From Bacillus sp. CH140a_4T (GTDB taxonomy: Bacteria > Bacillota > Bacilli > Bacillales > Bacillaceae_G), in the NCBI RefSeq assembly GCF_008923725.1, contig NZ_WBPF01000016.1, forward strand, positions 826,501-888,598: DNA of 62,098 bases, in the 5' to 3' direction. This document shows, one piece after another, positions 25,132-32,806 of the stretch (position 1 is the first letter of the stretch; the number at the start of each line of letters is the position of its first letter). The position numbers were made by a program, and so were the translations under genes. The notes beneath the pieces are model-generated. The model worked only from the letters and a program-made list of their open reading frames with translations, was not told where the DNA came from and did no database searches.

Positions 25132-25716
25132 ATGAAAAAAGCTTTAATCTTTTTATTTGATGGATTTGCAGAATTTGAAGTGAATATAGCGAGTTTATTT
25201 TTGATAAGTAAGGAATTTGAAATAATAACAGCAACTGTAGACGGAAAAACCGTTACAGGAGAAGGTGGGTTTTTGTGTCAACCACATGTCGCTATCGAGC
25301 ATATTGAAGTAGCAGACTATGAAGTGCTTATCGTACCAGGAGGACATATTTTTGAGCATTTAGAAAATGAAAAGTTGTTATCTATCGTGAACGAATTACA
25401 TAAGCAAAATAAATGGATAGCAGGTATTTGTGCAGGGACATCTTTACTACATGCGGCAGGAGTACTTAATAAGAAGAAATTTTCAACATCATTAACACCA
25501 GGTGAAAAACAATTAGCGCATTTACATGAATGGGAATATAAACAAAATAAAGATGTAACCGTTGATGGAAAAATAATAACAGCGGTAGGGTCTGCGTACG
25601 TTGAATTTGCTGCTGAAATAATGAAGCAGCTCAATTTATTTAATGAAGCTGAAGCGAATGAGAACTTGCAGTACTTTAAAAATGTAACAGAGCTTTGTGA
25701 TGAAACGTTAGTATAA
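25132..25716 (+). CDS. DJ-1/PfpI family protein
   Basis: This 194-residue class I glutamine-amidotransferase-like protein begins ALIFLFDGFAEFEVNIA with the conserved acidic residue. VLIVPGGHIFEHLEN follows, and the nucleophile elbow WIAGICAGTSLLHAAG carries the catalytic Cys near residue 101. The family includes deglycases, chaperones and amidases; the role is unknown. GGGGGAGGAG precedes the ATG. It is a single gene. Confidence 0.88.
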   Translation: MKKALIFLFDGFAEFEVNIASLFLISKEFEIITATVDGKTVTGEGGFLCQPHVAIEHIEVADYEVLIVPGGHIFEHLENEKLLSIVNELHKQNKWIAGICAGTSLLHAAGVLNKKKFSTSLTPGEKQLAHLHEWEYKQNKDVTVDGKIITAVGSAYVEFAAEIMKQLNLFNEAEANENLQYFKNVTELCDETLV

Positions 25717-25724
25717 GTGAATAT

Positions 25725-25751
25725 AAAAAGCGGCATAATAGCCGCTTTTTA
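25725..25751. terminator. Bidirectional terminator
   Basis: AAAAAGCGGC, six-base loop, GCCGCTTTTT. Confidence 0.82.
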
Positions 25752-25810
25752 TCGTTTAAATCTATAAGTTTTTGTACAATTTAAAGCATCTATTGTCTTG
25801 AAAAACTTAC

Positions 25811-26536
25811 TTATAACAAATGTAAACTTTCAATAAGAAGATACATACCCGTACAACTTAAAAGGATATACGTAAATATTTTGAAAATCCGTTGATTAAG
25901 CCATTTGAAAATAATTTGACCTATATACAAACCTAGAAATACGATTGGAATAGCATAAAAACTTGATTCCCAAATTATTTTGTTTGTGCCAGTAAAGAGT
26001 ATTTGAGTTAGTAGACTAATGAAATATATAAATAGATAAAAAGCTAATGTAGTTGCTCTCAATTTCTCTTTTTTCGTATCAGTTCCTGTAAAGTAAAGTA
26101 ACAGGGGTGGTCCTGGCATACCGATACTTGTCGTTAAAAGACCAGATAATCCGCCAACTATGAAATCTCTAGATTTTGTTGATTGAATCTTAAAGTTGCA
26201 TATTAGTATCAACGTTAAAAGTAAGAGCAGGATGCTAATTGCTAATTTAAATGTGTTGATGTTAATAGAAGTGAAAATGATGATACCAAAAGGAACACCA
26301 ATTATACTTCCGAAAATTAATCTTTTCAGTAGAATAAAATCAATGTCCATTCTTATTTTCCAAATGAGCGATATGGAAATAATTAATGATAAAATGATAT
26401 TTATTTGTATAGCTTCTTGTGGTAGAAATAACATGAGTAAGAAAGGTGTTGCCATAATAGAAAAGCCAAAACCTGTACTTGTTTGTAAAATAGAAGCTAC
26501 TAATATAATACATATGAAAATGAATATAATCTCCAA
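25811..26536 (-). CDS. TSUP family (TauE/SafE) membrane transporter
   Basis: The 241-residue protein has about eight membrane segments. LQTSTGFGFSIMATPFLLML and GGLSGLLTTSIGMPGPPLLLYF are the paired TauE/SafE motifs of the two halves. The family moves sulfite, sulfonates or similar organic anions. The start is TTG with GGAGGGC upstream. No sulfur genes are adjacent, so the substrate is unknown. Confidence 0.85.
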   Translation of the reverse strand: MEIIFIFICIILVASILQTSTGFGFSIMATPFLLMLFLPQEAIQINIILSLIISISLIWKIRMDIDFILLKRLIFGSIIGVPFGIIIFTSININTFKLAISILLLLLTLILICNFKIQSTKSRDFIVGGLSGLLTTSIGMPGPPLLLYFTGTDTKKEKLRATTLAFYLFIYFISLLTQILFTGTNKIIWESSFYAIPIVFLGLYIGQIIFKWLNQRIFKIFTYILLSCTGMYLLIESLHLL

Positions 26537-26626
26537 AATAGCCCTCCTACATAATCAGATCCAATACATATTTTAACATAAAGTGAAACTTTAATCAGTG
26601 GGGGGCTTACTGTCCTTTAATACGGG

Positions 26627-26653
26627 AAAAAAGCGGCTAAATAGCCGCTTTTT
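26627..26653 (-). terminator. Intrinsic terminator
   Basis: AAAAAGCGGCTA and TAGCCGCTTTTT with a two-base gap, directly downstream of the MFS gene on the minus strand. Nearly the same sequence as the terminator at 25725. Confidence 0.82.
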
Positions 26654-26662
26654 ATGTTGCAT

Positions 26663-27883
26663 TTAATATTCCAATGACGATCCTGTAGCTTTAAAATATT
26701 TTTCACGTGAAGGGGTCATTACTCGGAGTGCCAATATACAGGAAAGGAAAAGAATGAGTAATGAGCTAATGATTACAGTAATTTGAACGGAAAGAAATTG
26801 TGCGGATGCGCCAATTGCTAAAATGAAAAAGATTTGGATGAAATTTTTTATGGAATCAAATACGCTATCAATACGTCCTATCATATGAACCGGGATGTTA
26901 TTTTGATAAAATGTGATAAAGCCAGTACCAGCAAATGATGAAGCAATACCCAGTAAAATGAAAGCGCCTGCTGCAACTATAAATGAATTTGAAAAGGCGA
27001 ATATTACATAACCTACTGCTGTGAATATCGTACCGAATCCGATGCAATATTGAATCGGTAATCGTTTAGCAAAGAGAGAAACAAGAAATGAACCAAAAAT
27101 ATATGCAGCACCAGTTATACTAACAAGCATGCTATATTCCATGTCGGATAAAAACAGTACTTGTTTTGTGAATACAACTTCTTGTGAATCGAGTGCCATA
27201 GAAACAAGCATAGTAGCTTGAAATAAAACGAATATGAGAATGATGTAAGTTTCAGTTCGAGCGAATGAAAAAACTTGTTTCCAATCACTTCGTAATGTTT
27301 GTACGAAAGTATTTGCAACTTCTTCGTTTTGCTTTGTTTGTAGTGTAATGTTTGGTAAGAAATAAATGAGAATAGTAGAAAGTAGAAAGGAAAGTGAGTT
27401 GCAGTAAATTACAAAGGATGCTGAGTACGTGGTGAGAAGTATTCCAGCAAGGGCTGGACCGATAATAAAAGCCCCGCTTGTACAAAAGTTATTCCAAGCG
27501 TTGAATTGAGCGCGTTCTTCAGCTCGTATGAGCATTGTTCTATAAGAAAATGAAGCTGGATCGAAAAAGGATGTGGCAATACGAGTCAAAAAGATAAAAA
27601 TATAAATGGCCCAAATAGAATCAAATAGTGGAATACAGCCAATGAGAGCTGCTCGAATTATATCTGTGATGAGCATAATGGATCGTTTGTTTAATCGATC
27701 CACCATACTGCCAGACCATATTTTTGTAAAAACGGTCGCAATTGGACCTACAATCCATAATCCTGCTACAGCAGCAGGGGAGTTTGTGCTATTTAACACC
27801 ATTACGTTTAGGGCGATGAGATACATAAAATCACCTAAACGAGAAATTCCTGTTCCCGACAATAATAATAATTTATTTTTCAT
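26663..27883 (-). CDS. MFS transporter, operon with ArsR-like regulator
   Basis: The 406-residue protein has twelve membrane segments. GLWIVGPIATVFTKIWSGSMVDRLNKRS contains the MFS loop 2-3 motif, and FSYRTMLIRAEERAQFNAWNNF lies before helix 5. The style is that of MFS drug exporters. It begins 20 bases after the stop of the upstream winged-helix regulator, so the two form one transcript, and the regulator probably responds to the pump's substrate. A terminator follows. Confidence 0.87.
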   Translation of the reverse strand: MKNKLLLLSGTGISRLGDFMYLIALNVMVLNSTNSPAAVAGLWIVGPIATVFTKIWSGSMVDRLNKRSIMLITDIIRAALIGCIPLFDSIWAIYIFIFLTRIATSFFDPASFSYRTMLIRAEERAQFNAWNNFCTSGAFIIGPALAGILLTTYSASFVIYCNSLSFLLSTILIYFLPNITLQTKQNEEVANTFVQTLRSDWKQVFSFARTETYIILIFVLFQATMLVSMALDSQEVVFTKQVLFLSDMEYSMLVSITGAAYIFGSFLVSLFAKRLPIQYCIGFGTIFTAVGYVIFAFSNSFIVAAGAFILLGIASSFAGTGFITFYQNNIPVHMIGRIDSVFDSIKNFIQIFFILAIGASAQFLSVQITVIISSLLILFLSCILALRVMTPSREKYFKATGSSLEY

Positions 27884-27902
27884 GAGCAGCTGGACCTTTC
27901 TT

Positions 27903-28352
27903 TCATTGTTTTTTAATCCTGCAGGAAATAGCGTATTCCTCTTCGGAGTTTGATTGACGAGCGGTTTTGTTTTCCCAGCGTAATAAAACTTGTGAAACTT
28001 CCCAAGTAAGCTGTTGTAATTCCTCTGGAGTTAAAAATAAATGAGATACAATATGACTACCTGTATTCGTTCCTTCTGTGCCGCTTTCTTCAATATAGAA
28101 ATGAGCAGATTTTGCCTTATAATATTTTTCAATAATTCCTCGTTTTTCTTTCGTGTCTACTAATTCAAGTAACCCTCCATCATATAAAATTTGAACGTGA
28201 TAATGTACGCTACCAGCAGATTTATTTAGTTTAGTAGCTACTTGCTTTGCAGTGAGTGCTTCGTCTTTTAAAAGGTGAAGAATTTGAATGCGGGTTGCAT
28301 TGGAAATAAGTTTCTGCTGCTCAGCTGAAATAGTAAGTCTATCGTCAAACAT
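27903..28352 (-). CDS. ArsR-like winged-helix regulator
   Basis: This 149-residue protein has an N-terminal winged helix (SNATRIQILHLLKDEALTAKQVATKLNKS), wing SVHYHVQILYDGGLLELVDT, then YKAKSAHFYIEE typical of ArsR-like regulators of MFS pumps. A C-terminal helical part carries LTPEELQQLTWEVSQVLL. No metal-binding Cys cluster is present, so it is not a metal sensor. It is the first gene of a two-gene unit with the MFS gene and probably represses it. Confidence 0.85.
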   Translation of the reverse strand: MFDDRLTISAEQQKLISNATRIQILHLLKDEALTAKQVATKLNKSAGSVHYHVQILYDGGLLELVDTKEKRGIIEKYYKAKSAHFYIEESGTEGTNTGSHIVSHLFLTPEELQQLTWEVSQVLLRWENKTARQSNSEEEYAISCRIKKQ

Positions 28353-28391
28353 TATGACATCTCCTTTCTTATAATCTAAATTTATTGTACA

Positions 28392-28407
28392 TTCTAAAAA
28401 ATTAGAA
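28392..28407. promoter_or_regulatory. Candidate operator for the ArsR-like regulator
   Basis: TTCTAA and TTAGAA flank four A, a perfect AT-rich inverted repeat 40 to 55 bases upstream of the regulator start and next to a TACAAT -10-like element on the minus strand. Confidence 0.4.
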
Positions 28408-28451
28408 CGTAAGGGAAATAAATCGCCTTTTTCCTTTATATTTCGACATAA

Positions 28452-28482
28452 ATAAAAATAGCATGTACATAAACATGCTATT
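28452..28482 (-). terminator. Intrinsic terminator
   Basis: AATAGCATGT and ACATGCTATT around a short loop, directly after the stop of the second MFS gene, followed by TTTATTTAT on the minus strand. Confidence 0.75.
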
Positions 28483-29695
28483 AAGTAATAGTAGATTCTT
28501 CATTAAGTTTCCCGCGATAATACAAGAACAGCCATATAAAACTAACAAAAATACAGCATATAGCTAGCAAGGTACCAATAACTTGCGGAGAAAGAATTTC
28601 TAAAAGCCATCCCGTAAAAAACATAGATAACTGAATAAGCGAACCATAAATAGAGTAGTGGAATGAGAAAACTTTACCAAGCATGTTTTCGTGCGTGTAA
28701 GTTTGAAGTAATGTCGTATCAAGTGGAACGATCATTCCTCCTGCTATGCGCATACAGAATAATGTAATGATACCGATAATAAGTTGATCGGATAAAATGA
28801 ATCCGAGAAAGAAAATTCCCTGTAGGAAATAGGCCCAACCAAATGCTTTTTTCATTTTTTCTTTATTATGAGACATATAAAGATTAACGAGGAGGCTCCC
28901 AATCATAAGCCCAGCCCCTTGAACTGTATATAAAATTCCAATATTCGTGTGGAAAATTCTTTCGGCATAGATCGTTAAAAGTAGCTGATAAGTGCCGCCA
29001 ATCATGCCCCATGAAATGCCAACAAGAATTAACGTTAAAATGATTTTTGTTTGTAATATGTATGTATAACCATCTTTTATATCAGTAAAAAATGCTTTCT
29101 TTTCGTTACAAGTATCATGAGTAGGGACACTCATATTATAAATAAAATAGGCTGAAATAAAGTATGAAAGGCTATTTACTAAAAAAGCGGATTCAATATG
29201 TAAAGATTGTACAAGTATCCCGCCTAAAGAAGCCCCCATAATAGACATAAAACCATTCATTGTACTAGAAAGAGAGTTAGCGGTTACGAAATGATGTTGG
29301 TGTACGACATTTTTTAAGGTTGCTTGTTTAGCCGGCTCAAATAAGCAAGAAAGTATAGATAAACATATATTAGCAATGAAAATAATCTCAATTTTATAGC
29401 TTGCGAATAAATATGTAAGGACTAGAATGCCCCGTGTAATATCGGTAAAAATCATAATATTCTTTTTAGAAAAACGATCTACAACTCCGCCTATGAAAGG
29501 GCTAAGAAGAAGTTGGGGCAAACTTTTACTTATAAAGGTGAGTGCAATCATAAATGGAGATTCCGTTATGCTATAGACGAATGTTAATAAAGCTATTGTA
29601 TGAAACCAGTCTCCGAGTACACTTAACGTTTGCCCATAAAATAGTTTTTTGAAGTTAGTATTTGTTTTAAGAAGCGCAGAATAAGAAACTGACAT
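28481..29695 (-). CDS. MFS transporter
   Basis: The 404-residue protein has twelve membrane segments. FIGGVVDRFSKKNIMIFTDI is the MFS loop 2-3 motif and FEPAKQATLKNVVHQHHFVTANSL precedes helix 5, as in MFS-3 macrolide-type exporters. It starts eight bases after the stop of the VOC gene, so the two are one operon. The ribosome binding site is weak (AAGGA, 13 bases away). The substrate is unknown. Confidence 0.86.
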   Translation of the reverse strand: MSVSYSALLKTNTNFKKLFYGQTLSVLGDWFHTIALLTFVYSITESPFMIALTFISKSLPQLLLSPFIGGVVDRFSKKNIMIFTDITRGILVLTYLFASYKIEIIFIANICLSILSCLFEPAKQATLKNVVHQHHFVTANSLSSTMNGFMSIMGASLGGILVQSLHIESAFLVNSLSYFISAYFIYNMSVPTHDTCNEKKAFFTDIKDGYTYILQTKIILTLILVGISWGMIGGTYQLLLTIYAERIFHTNIGILYTVQGAGLMIGSLLVNLYMSHNKEKMKKAFGWAYFLQGIFFLGFILSDQLIIGIITLFCMRIAGGMIVPLDTTLLQTYTHENMLGKVFSFHYSIYGSLIQLSMFFTGWLLEILSPQVIGTLLAICCIFVSFIWLFLYYRGKLNEESTIT

Positions 29696-29702
29696 AAAAA
29701 GA

Positions 29703-30170
29703 TTAATCCTTATGTAATGATAATGCTCGAACTTGTTTTTTCCACTCGCTTAAGTACACTTTCTCTGCTGTAGGAAGTCCAACAGGTAATTGAGCAATCA
29801 ATTCTAAACTATTTCCGTCAGGATCGTTAAAGTATACGGCGGCATGCGCTAATGCTGGAAAAACAATCGGTTCAATTGGTTCCATTCCGAAATCTTTTCG
29901 TGCTGAAATGCCTTTTTGATTTAGCCAATGAATCGCATTTTCTAAATCATGTAAGCTTACTTGAAAGGCGATGTGTCGTAAAGAGGGGTGATAATTAACT
30001 TTGTATTCTGTGCCTTCCCAAAGGCCGAGCCAACTTTCATTTTCTTTAATCCAAAAGAAAGCAATATCATCTCCTCTTTTATATAATTTCAGTCCAAGTG
30101 ATTCATAAAAAGATATTGATATCTCTAGGTTACGGACAGGTAAATGTGCTTCGTAAAGACCTTTAATCAT
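29703..30170 (-). CDS. VOC (glyoxalase/bleomycin-resistance fold) protein
   Basis: The 155-residue vicinal-oxygen-chelate protein has two beta-alpha-beta-beta-beta units: LYEAHLPVRNLEISISFYESLGL at the start and HIAFQVSLHDLENAIHWL at the second half. A metal His lies in each unit, and the late Glu in YFNDPDGNSLELIAQ. It could bind a drug or catalyse a metal-dependent step. It is cotranscribed with the MFS gene, which suggests a shared role in resistance to one compound; that is an inference. Confidence 0.85.
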   Translation of the reverse strand: MIKGLYEAHLPVRNLEISISFYESLGLKLYKRGDDIAFFWIKENESWLGLWEGTEYKVNYHPSLRHIAFQVSLHDLENAIHWLNQKGISARKDFGMEPIEPIVFPALAHAAVYFNDPDGNSLELIAQLPVGLPTAEKVYLSEWKKQVRALSLHKD

Positions 30171-30257
30171 TGTAATCCCTCTTAGTAAAAATGTTTCTTA
30201 TTTCATAGTAAATGTTTTTTTATGAGTTGAGATCACAAAAAGGAGGGAGATCATTTC

Positions 30258-30300
30258 ATACGAAAGTATGAAAAAACAGCTCAAATATGAGCTGTTTTCG
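30258..30300 (-). terminator. Intrinsic terminator after the YjcZ-like gene
   Basis: AAAACAGCTCA and TGAGCTGTTTT with a four-base loop and a T run on the minus strand, followed by a small CATAC-GAAA-GTATG hairpin. Confidence 0.78.
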
Positions 30301-30336
30301 TATAGTTTTTCGTTCATTTGTTAAGGATAGGATATA

Positions 30337-30456
30337 TTAGTATCCGTATCCGCCGCCACCCCAACAGCTACATCCGATGATAATTAGAAGGATGAATAGT
30401 ACGATAAGCAAAGCAAATCCACCGCCGAAACCAGCGCAACTTCCACCATAGCTCAT
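30337..30456 (-). CDS. YjcZ-like small Gly-rich membrane protein
   Basis: The 39-residue protein MSYGGSCAGFGGGFALLIVL... has one membrane segment and ends in a Gly/Tyr-rich tail. This is the pattern of the YjcZ family of small sporulation-linked proteins. AAAGGAGG precedes the chosen ATG; a longer frame starting 35 codons upstream is not credible. It stands alone between a terminator and a divergent regulatory region. Confidence 0.82.
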   Translation of the reverse strand: MSYGGSCAGFGGGFALLIVLFILLIIIGCSCWGGGGYGY

Positions 30457-30637
30457 ATGTTTTCCTCCTTTTGAGTAAGTTAATCTATATAATTCATGGA
30501 CTACTGTATACAGTATGTTTTTTGTATGGAAAAAGAGCCAGTCTCTTTTATAATTAGACAAACGCCTGTATGGCCATTTTGATTGTATGTTTAGCTAGGG
30601 ATATGTGAATGAATCGTTACATATTTTGCGATTTGTT

Positions 30638-30688
30638 CATAAAAAAATATAAAAATTGTAAAAAAAACCATTTTTATATTTTTTTATG
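30638..30688. repeat. Perfect 19-bp AT-only inverted repeat
   Basis: CATAAAAAAATATAAAAAT (30638-30656) and ATTTTTATATTTTTTTATG (30670-30688) are exact complements separated by 13 bases. It lies in the divergent region between the YjcZ-like and Spo0E-like genes, just upstream of a TATAAT at 30702-30707. It may be an operator or a DNA-bending site; no terminator role is expected there. Confidence 0.7.
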
Positions 30689-30749
30689 AGAGAATTTGTA
30701 CTATAATTTTACAAGTAATATTATGGGAAAAGGGAGTTTTAGTAAAGAG

Positions 30750-30914
30750 ATGGAGATGAGAAAATTACACAATAAAATAGAAAACAAAAAGAAAGAGCTA
30801 ATCCAACTTGTTGCTAGACACGGATTGGAACATGATAAAGTTTTGTTATTTAGCAAAGATTTAGATATACTTATTAATAAGTTTATGAGTGTAAAAGATA
30901 AGGTACATAAATAA
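30750..30914 (+). CDS. Spo0E-like aspartyl-phosphate phosphatase
   Basis: This short two-helix protein of about 54 residues has LHNKIENKKKELIQLVARHG in helix 1 and the family signature FSKDLDILINKF in helix 2 (consensus S-x-x-L-D-x-L-I). Spo0E-type proteins dephosphorylate Spo0A and delay sporulation. A TATAAT at 30702 means the longer frame from 30696 cannot be fully translated. ATG at 30750 (AAAAGGGAG 13 bases upstream) and 30723 are both possible. Hfq follows 53 bases later. Confidence 0.78.
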   Translation: MEMRKLHNKIENKKKELIQLVARHGLEHDKVLLFSKDLDILINKFMSVKDKVHK

Positions 30915-30967
30915 ATAATTTTTAGTTTTTTATATTAAGATATTTTGCGAAAAGGAGAGAAAAGTAT

Positions 30968-31156
30968 TTGGAACATTTACAAGAAGAGCTATATAAACAA
31001 ATAAAAGAAGAAAAAGGTATTGTTACAATTTTTTTAAAGAGTGGCGTTAGAATAGTAGGAGAAATTGTTGCAATAGACAAATTTACCGTTTTAATGTTAG
31101 TTGATGGAAAACAACAACTTATTTACAAGCAAGCTATATCAACAATAATGAAATAA
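30968..31156 (+). CDS. hfq: Hfq RNA chaperone, variant paralogue
   Basis: This 62-residue Sm-fold protein has LQEELYKQIKEEKGIVTIFL in helix and strand 1, VRIVGEIVAIDKFTVLMLVD in Sm1, and QQLIYKQAISTI in Sm2. The proximal-face Gln near the N-terminus, Phe of KFTVL, Tyr and Lys of YKQ are present. The usual His of the Y-K-H-A-I-S motif is Gln here. It should bind small RNA and mRNA, but ring assembly or uridine binding may differ. The start is TTG after AAAGGAGAG. B. anthracis is known to have several Hfq genes, and this resembles the divergent chromosomal one. Confidence 0.88.
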   Translation: MEHLQEELYKQIKEEKGIVTIFLKSGVRIVGEIVAIDKFTVLMLVDGKQQLIYKQAISTIMK

Positions 31157-31182
31157 GACACTCATATTGAGTGTCTTTTCAT
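31155..31182. terminator. Terminator, hfq / HD gene
   Basis: AAGACACTCA, TAT, TGAGTGTCTT then TTC, located between convergent genes and overlapping the hfq stop codon. Confidence 0.78.
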
Positions 31183-31784
31183 TATTGTTTGCAAGCTTCC
31201 ACGTCAATGCCGGCATCTAATAATTTCTTTTCTCCGTCTTGCTCGATAATCTTTTGTAATTTAGATAGGAAAGAATCAAAGTTTGTATGCTTTGCTACTT
31301 GGAAAGTCATTTTATGCTCAATTGGTAGCCACGTATCAATATCAGCTTCGTTATGCTGAATTTTCACCTCAAGCTTATCAAGTGCGTTGGCAACTTTTGC
31401 TTCGTACGTTTCTTTCGCTTCAAACTCCATCCATAAATCATATAATTCCTGACCGAGAGAACCTTTTAATGTTCGTTTAATATTTAAAATGGCTTCTTGC
31501 TCATTTTTTTGTTTTTGTAATTGTAATTCATGACTATTCATCGTATCAAAAGCAGGAATATCACCAGCTTCAGCTTCGACTAGGTCGTGAATAATGACCA
31601 TTTTAAGTAATTTTTCAATGTTTACTTTTTGATCTAAATAAGGCTCAACTAAAATGGCCATTAGAGACATGCGCCACGTATGTTCAGCAACACTTTCTTG
31701 ACGTCCGTTAGAAAGCCAGCTGTGTCGCATTTCATATTTTAGTTTTTCTGCTAGTGCAATGACTTGTAAAATGTTATGTTCCAT
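31182..31784 (-). CDS. HD-domain phosphohydrolase (YfbR-like)
   Basis: The 200-residue protein has the HD metal site built from SVAEHTWRMSL (His35), VIIHDLVEAEAGDI (His-Asp) and a late Asp in ANALDKLEVKIQHNE. HSWLSNGRQESVAEHTWR is typical of the HDDC2/YfbR 5'-deoxynucleotidase group. It should remove phosphate from deoxynucleoside monophosphates. AGGAGGATCACG lies before the chosen ATG, five codons into the longest frame. It stands alone on minus, divergent from the motility cluster. Confidence 0.86.
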   Translation of the reverse strand: MEHNILQVIALAEKLKYEMRHSWLSNGRQESVAEHTWRMSLMAILVEPYLDQKVNIEKLLKMVIIHDLVEAEAGDIPAFDTMNSHELQLQKQKNEQEAILNIKRTLKGSLGQELYDLWMEFEAKETYEAKVANALDKLEVKIQHNEADIDTWLPIEHKMTFQVAKHTNFDSFLSKLQKIIEQDGEKKLLDAGIDVEACKQ

Positions 31785-31799
31785 CGTGATCCTCCTCAT

Positions 31800-31829
31800 A
31801 TTTCCATACTATAATTCTAATATGGAAAT
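31800..31829. promoter_or_regulatory. Inverted repeat at the HD gene promoter
   Basis: ATTTCCATA and TATGGAAAT are perfect arms separated by 12 bases that contain TATAAT- and TATAGT-like elements. The arms flank a likely -10 site of the HD gene, consistent with an operator. Confidence 0.4.
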
Positions 31830-31854
31830 GAAATGTGTCAATTCTATGAGTATA

Positions 31855-31883
31855 TTGCGATAAATAGATGATGAGCGTATAAT
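31855..31883 (+). promoter_or_regulatory. Candidate promoter of the motP-motS genes
   Basis: TTGCGA (31855-31860), 17 bases, TATAAT (31878-31883). Transcription would begin near 31890, leaving a leader of about 67 bases before the stator gene. Confidence 0.6.
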
Positions 31884-31956
31884 ACTTAATATATGTGAAA
31901 ACGCATTATTAAAATAAAAAAATGTTTTATAAAAATGAAAAGGGAAGGGCCGGAAT

Positions 31957-32790
31957 ATGGGAGACGAAAATCAAGTGTTTGCTAGACCAGAAAGAAAAAA
32001 AAGGAAGTTTGATATTTCTAGCCCAGTGGGCATAATAGTAGGTTTTGCTATTGTAATAGCGGCAATTATGATTGGCGGCGGCGGAGTAAAAGCTTTTAAA
32101 AACTTTTTAGATGTTTCATCTATTTTAATTGTCATAGGGGGAACAACTGCGACAATTGTTGTGGCATATCGATTTGGAGAAATAAAAAAATATACGAAAA
32201 GTATTTTTACTGTTTTACATAGAAAAGAAGAAGATTTAGAACAGTTAACGGATTTGTTTGTCGATTTTTCAAAAAAGTCTAAAAAACACGGTTTGCTTTC
32301 TTTAGAAGTTGATGGAGAGCAAGTAGACAATCCTTTTATTCAAAAAGGAATTCGATTAATGTTAAGTGGTTACGATGAAGATGAATTAAAAGAAGTGTTA
32401 ATGAAAGATGTTGAAACGGAAGTGTATGAGTTAAGAAAAGGGGCAGCATTACTAGATAAAATTGGCGATTTCGCTCCAGCTTGGGGCATGATAGGGACTT
32501 TAATCGGTCTTATTATTATGCTTCAAAACTTGCAAGACACATCGCAAATTGGTACAGGGATGGCAGTTGCAATGTTAACGACATTGTATGGGTCAGTACT
32601 TGCGAATATGATTGCAATCCCTCTTGCTGAAAAAGTGTATCGTGGTATTGAAGATTTATATACAGAGAAGAAGTTTGTTATTGAAGCGATTTCAGAATTA
32701 TATCGCGGTCAAATTCCTTCTAAATTAAAGTTGAAACTCGATACATATGTATACGAAACAAAGATAAAAAAGGTAAAACGAGCAGCCTAA
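31957..32790 (+). CDS. motP: Flagellar stator subunit, MotP/MotA family
   Basis: The 277-residue protein has four membrane segments: two near residues 25-70 (SPVGIIVGFAIVIAAIMIGG, VSSILIVIGGTTATIVVAYR) and two near 170-215 (FAPAWGMIGTLIGLIIML, GMAVAMLTTLYGSVLANMIA). The cytoplasmic loop meets the rotor. SPVGIIVG, the FLD segment and PAWGMIGTLIGLI look like the sodium-type MotP branch rather than proton-type MotA; this is a judgement by eye. GGGAAGGG precedes the ATG. It is the first gene of the cluster, with the MotS-like gene 17 bases downstream. Confidence 0.85.
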   Translation: MGDENQVFARPERKKRKFDISSPVGIIVGFAIVIAAIMIGGGGVKAFKNFLDVSSILIVIGGTTATIVVAYRFGEIKKYTKSIFTVLHRKEEDLEQLTDLFVDFSKKSKKHGLLSLEVDGEQVDNPFIQKGIRLMLSGYDEDELKEVLMKDVETEVYELRKGAALLDKIGDFAPAWGMIGTLIGLIIMLQNLQDTSQIGTGMAVAMLTTLYGSVLANMIAIPLAEKVYRGIEDLYTEKKFVIEAISELYRGQIPSKLKLKLDTYVYETKIKKVKRAA

Positions 32791-32806
32791 TATTTCAAGG
32801 AGTGGT

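Noticed and set aside
31922-31940. TTTTATAAAAATG before the stator genes considered as a MogR site
   Set aside because: The spacing between T and A runs is wrong; only a near-match.
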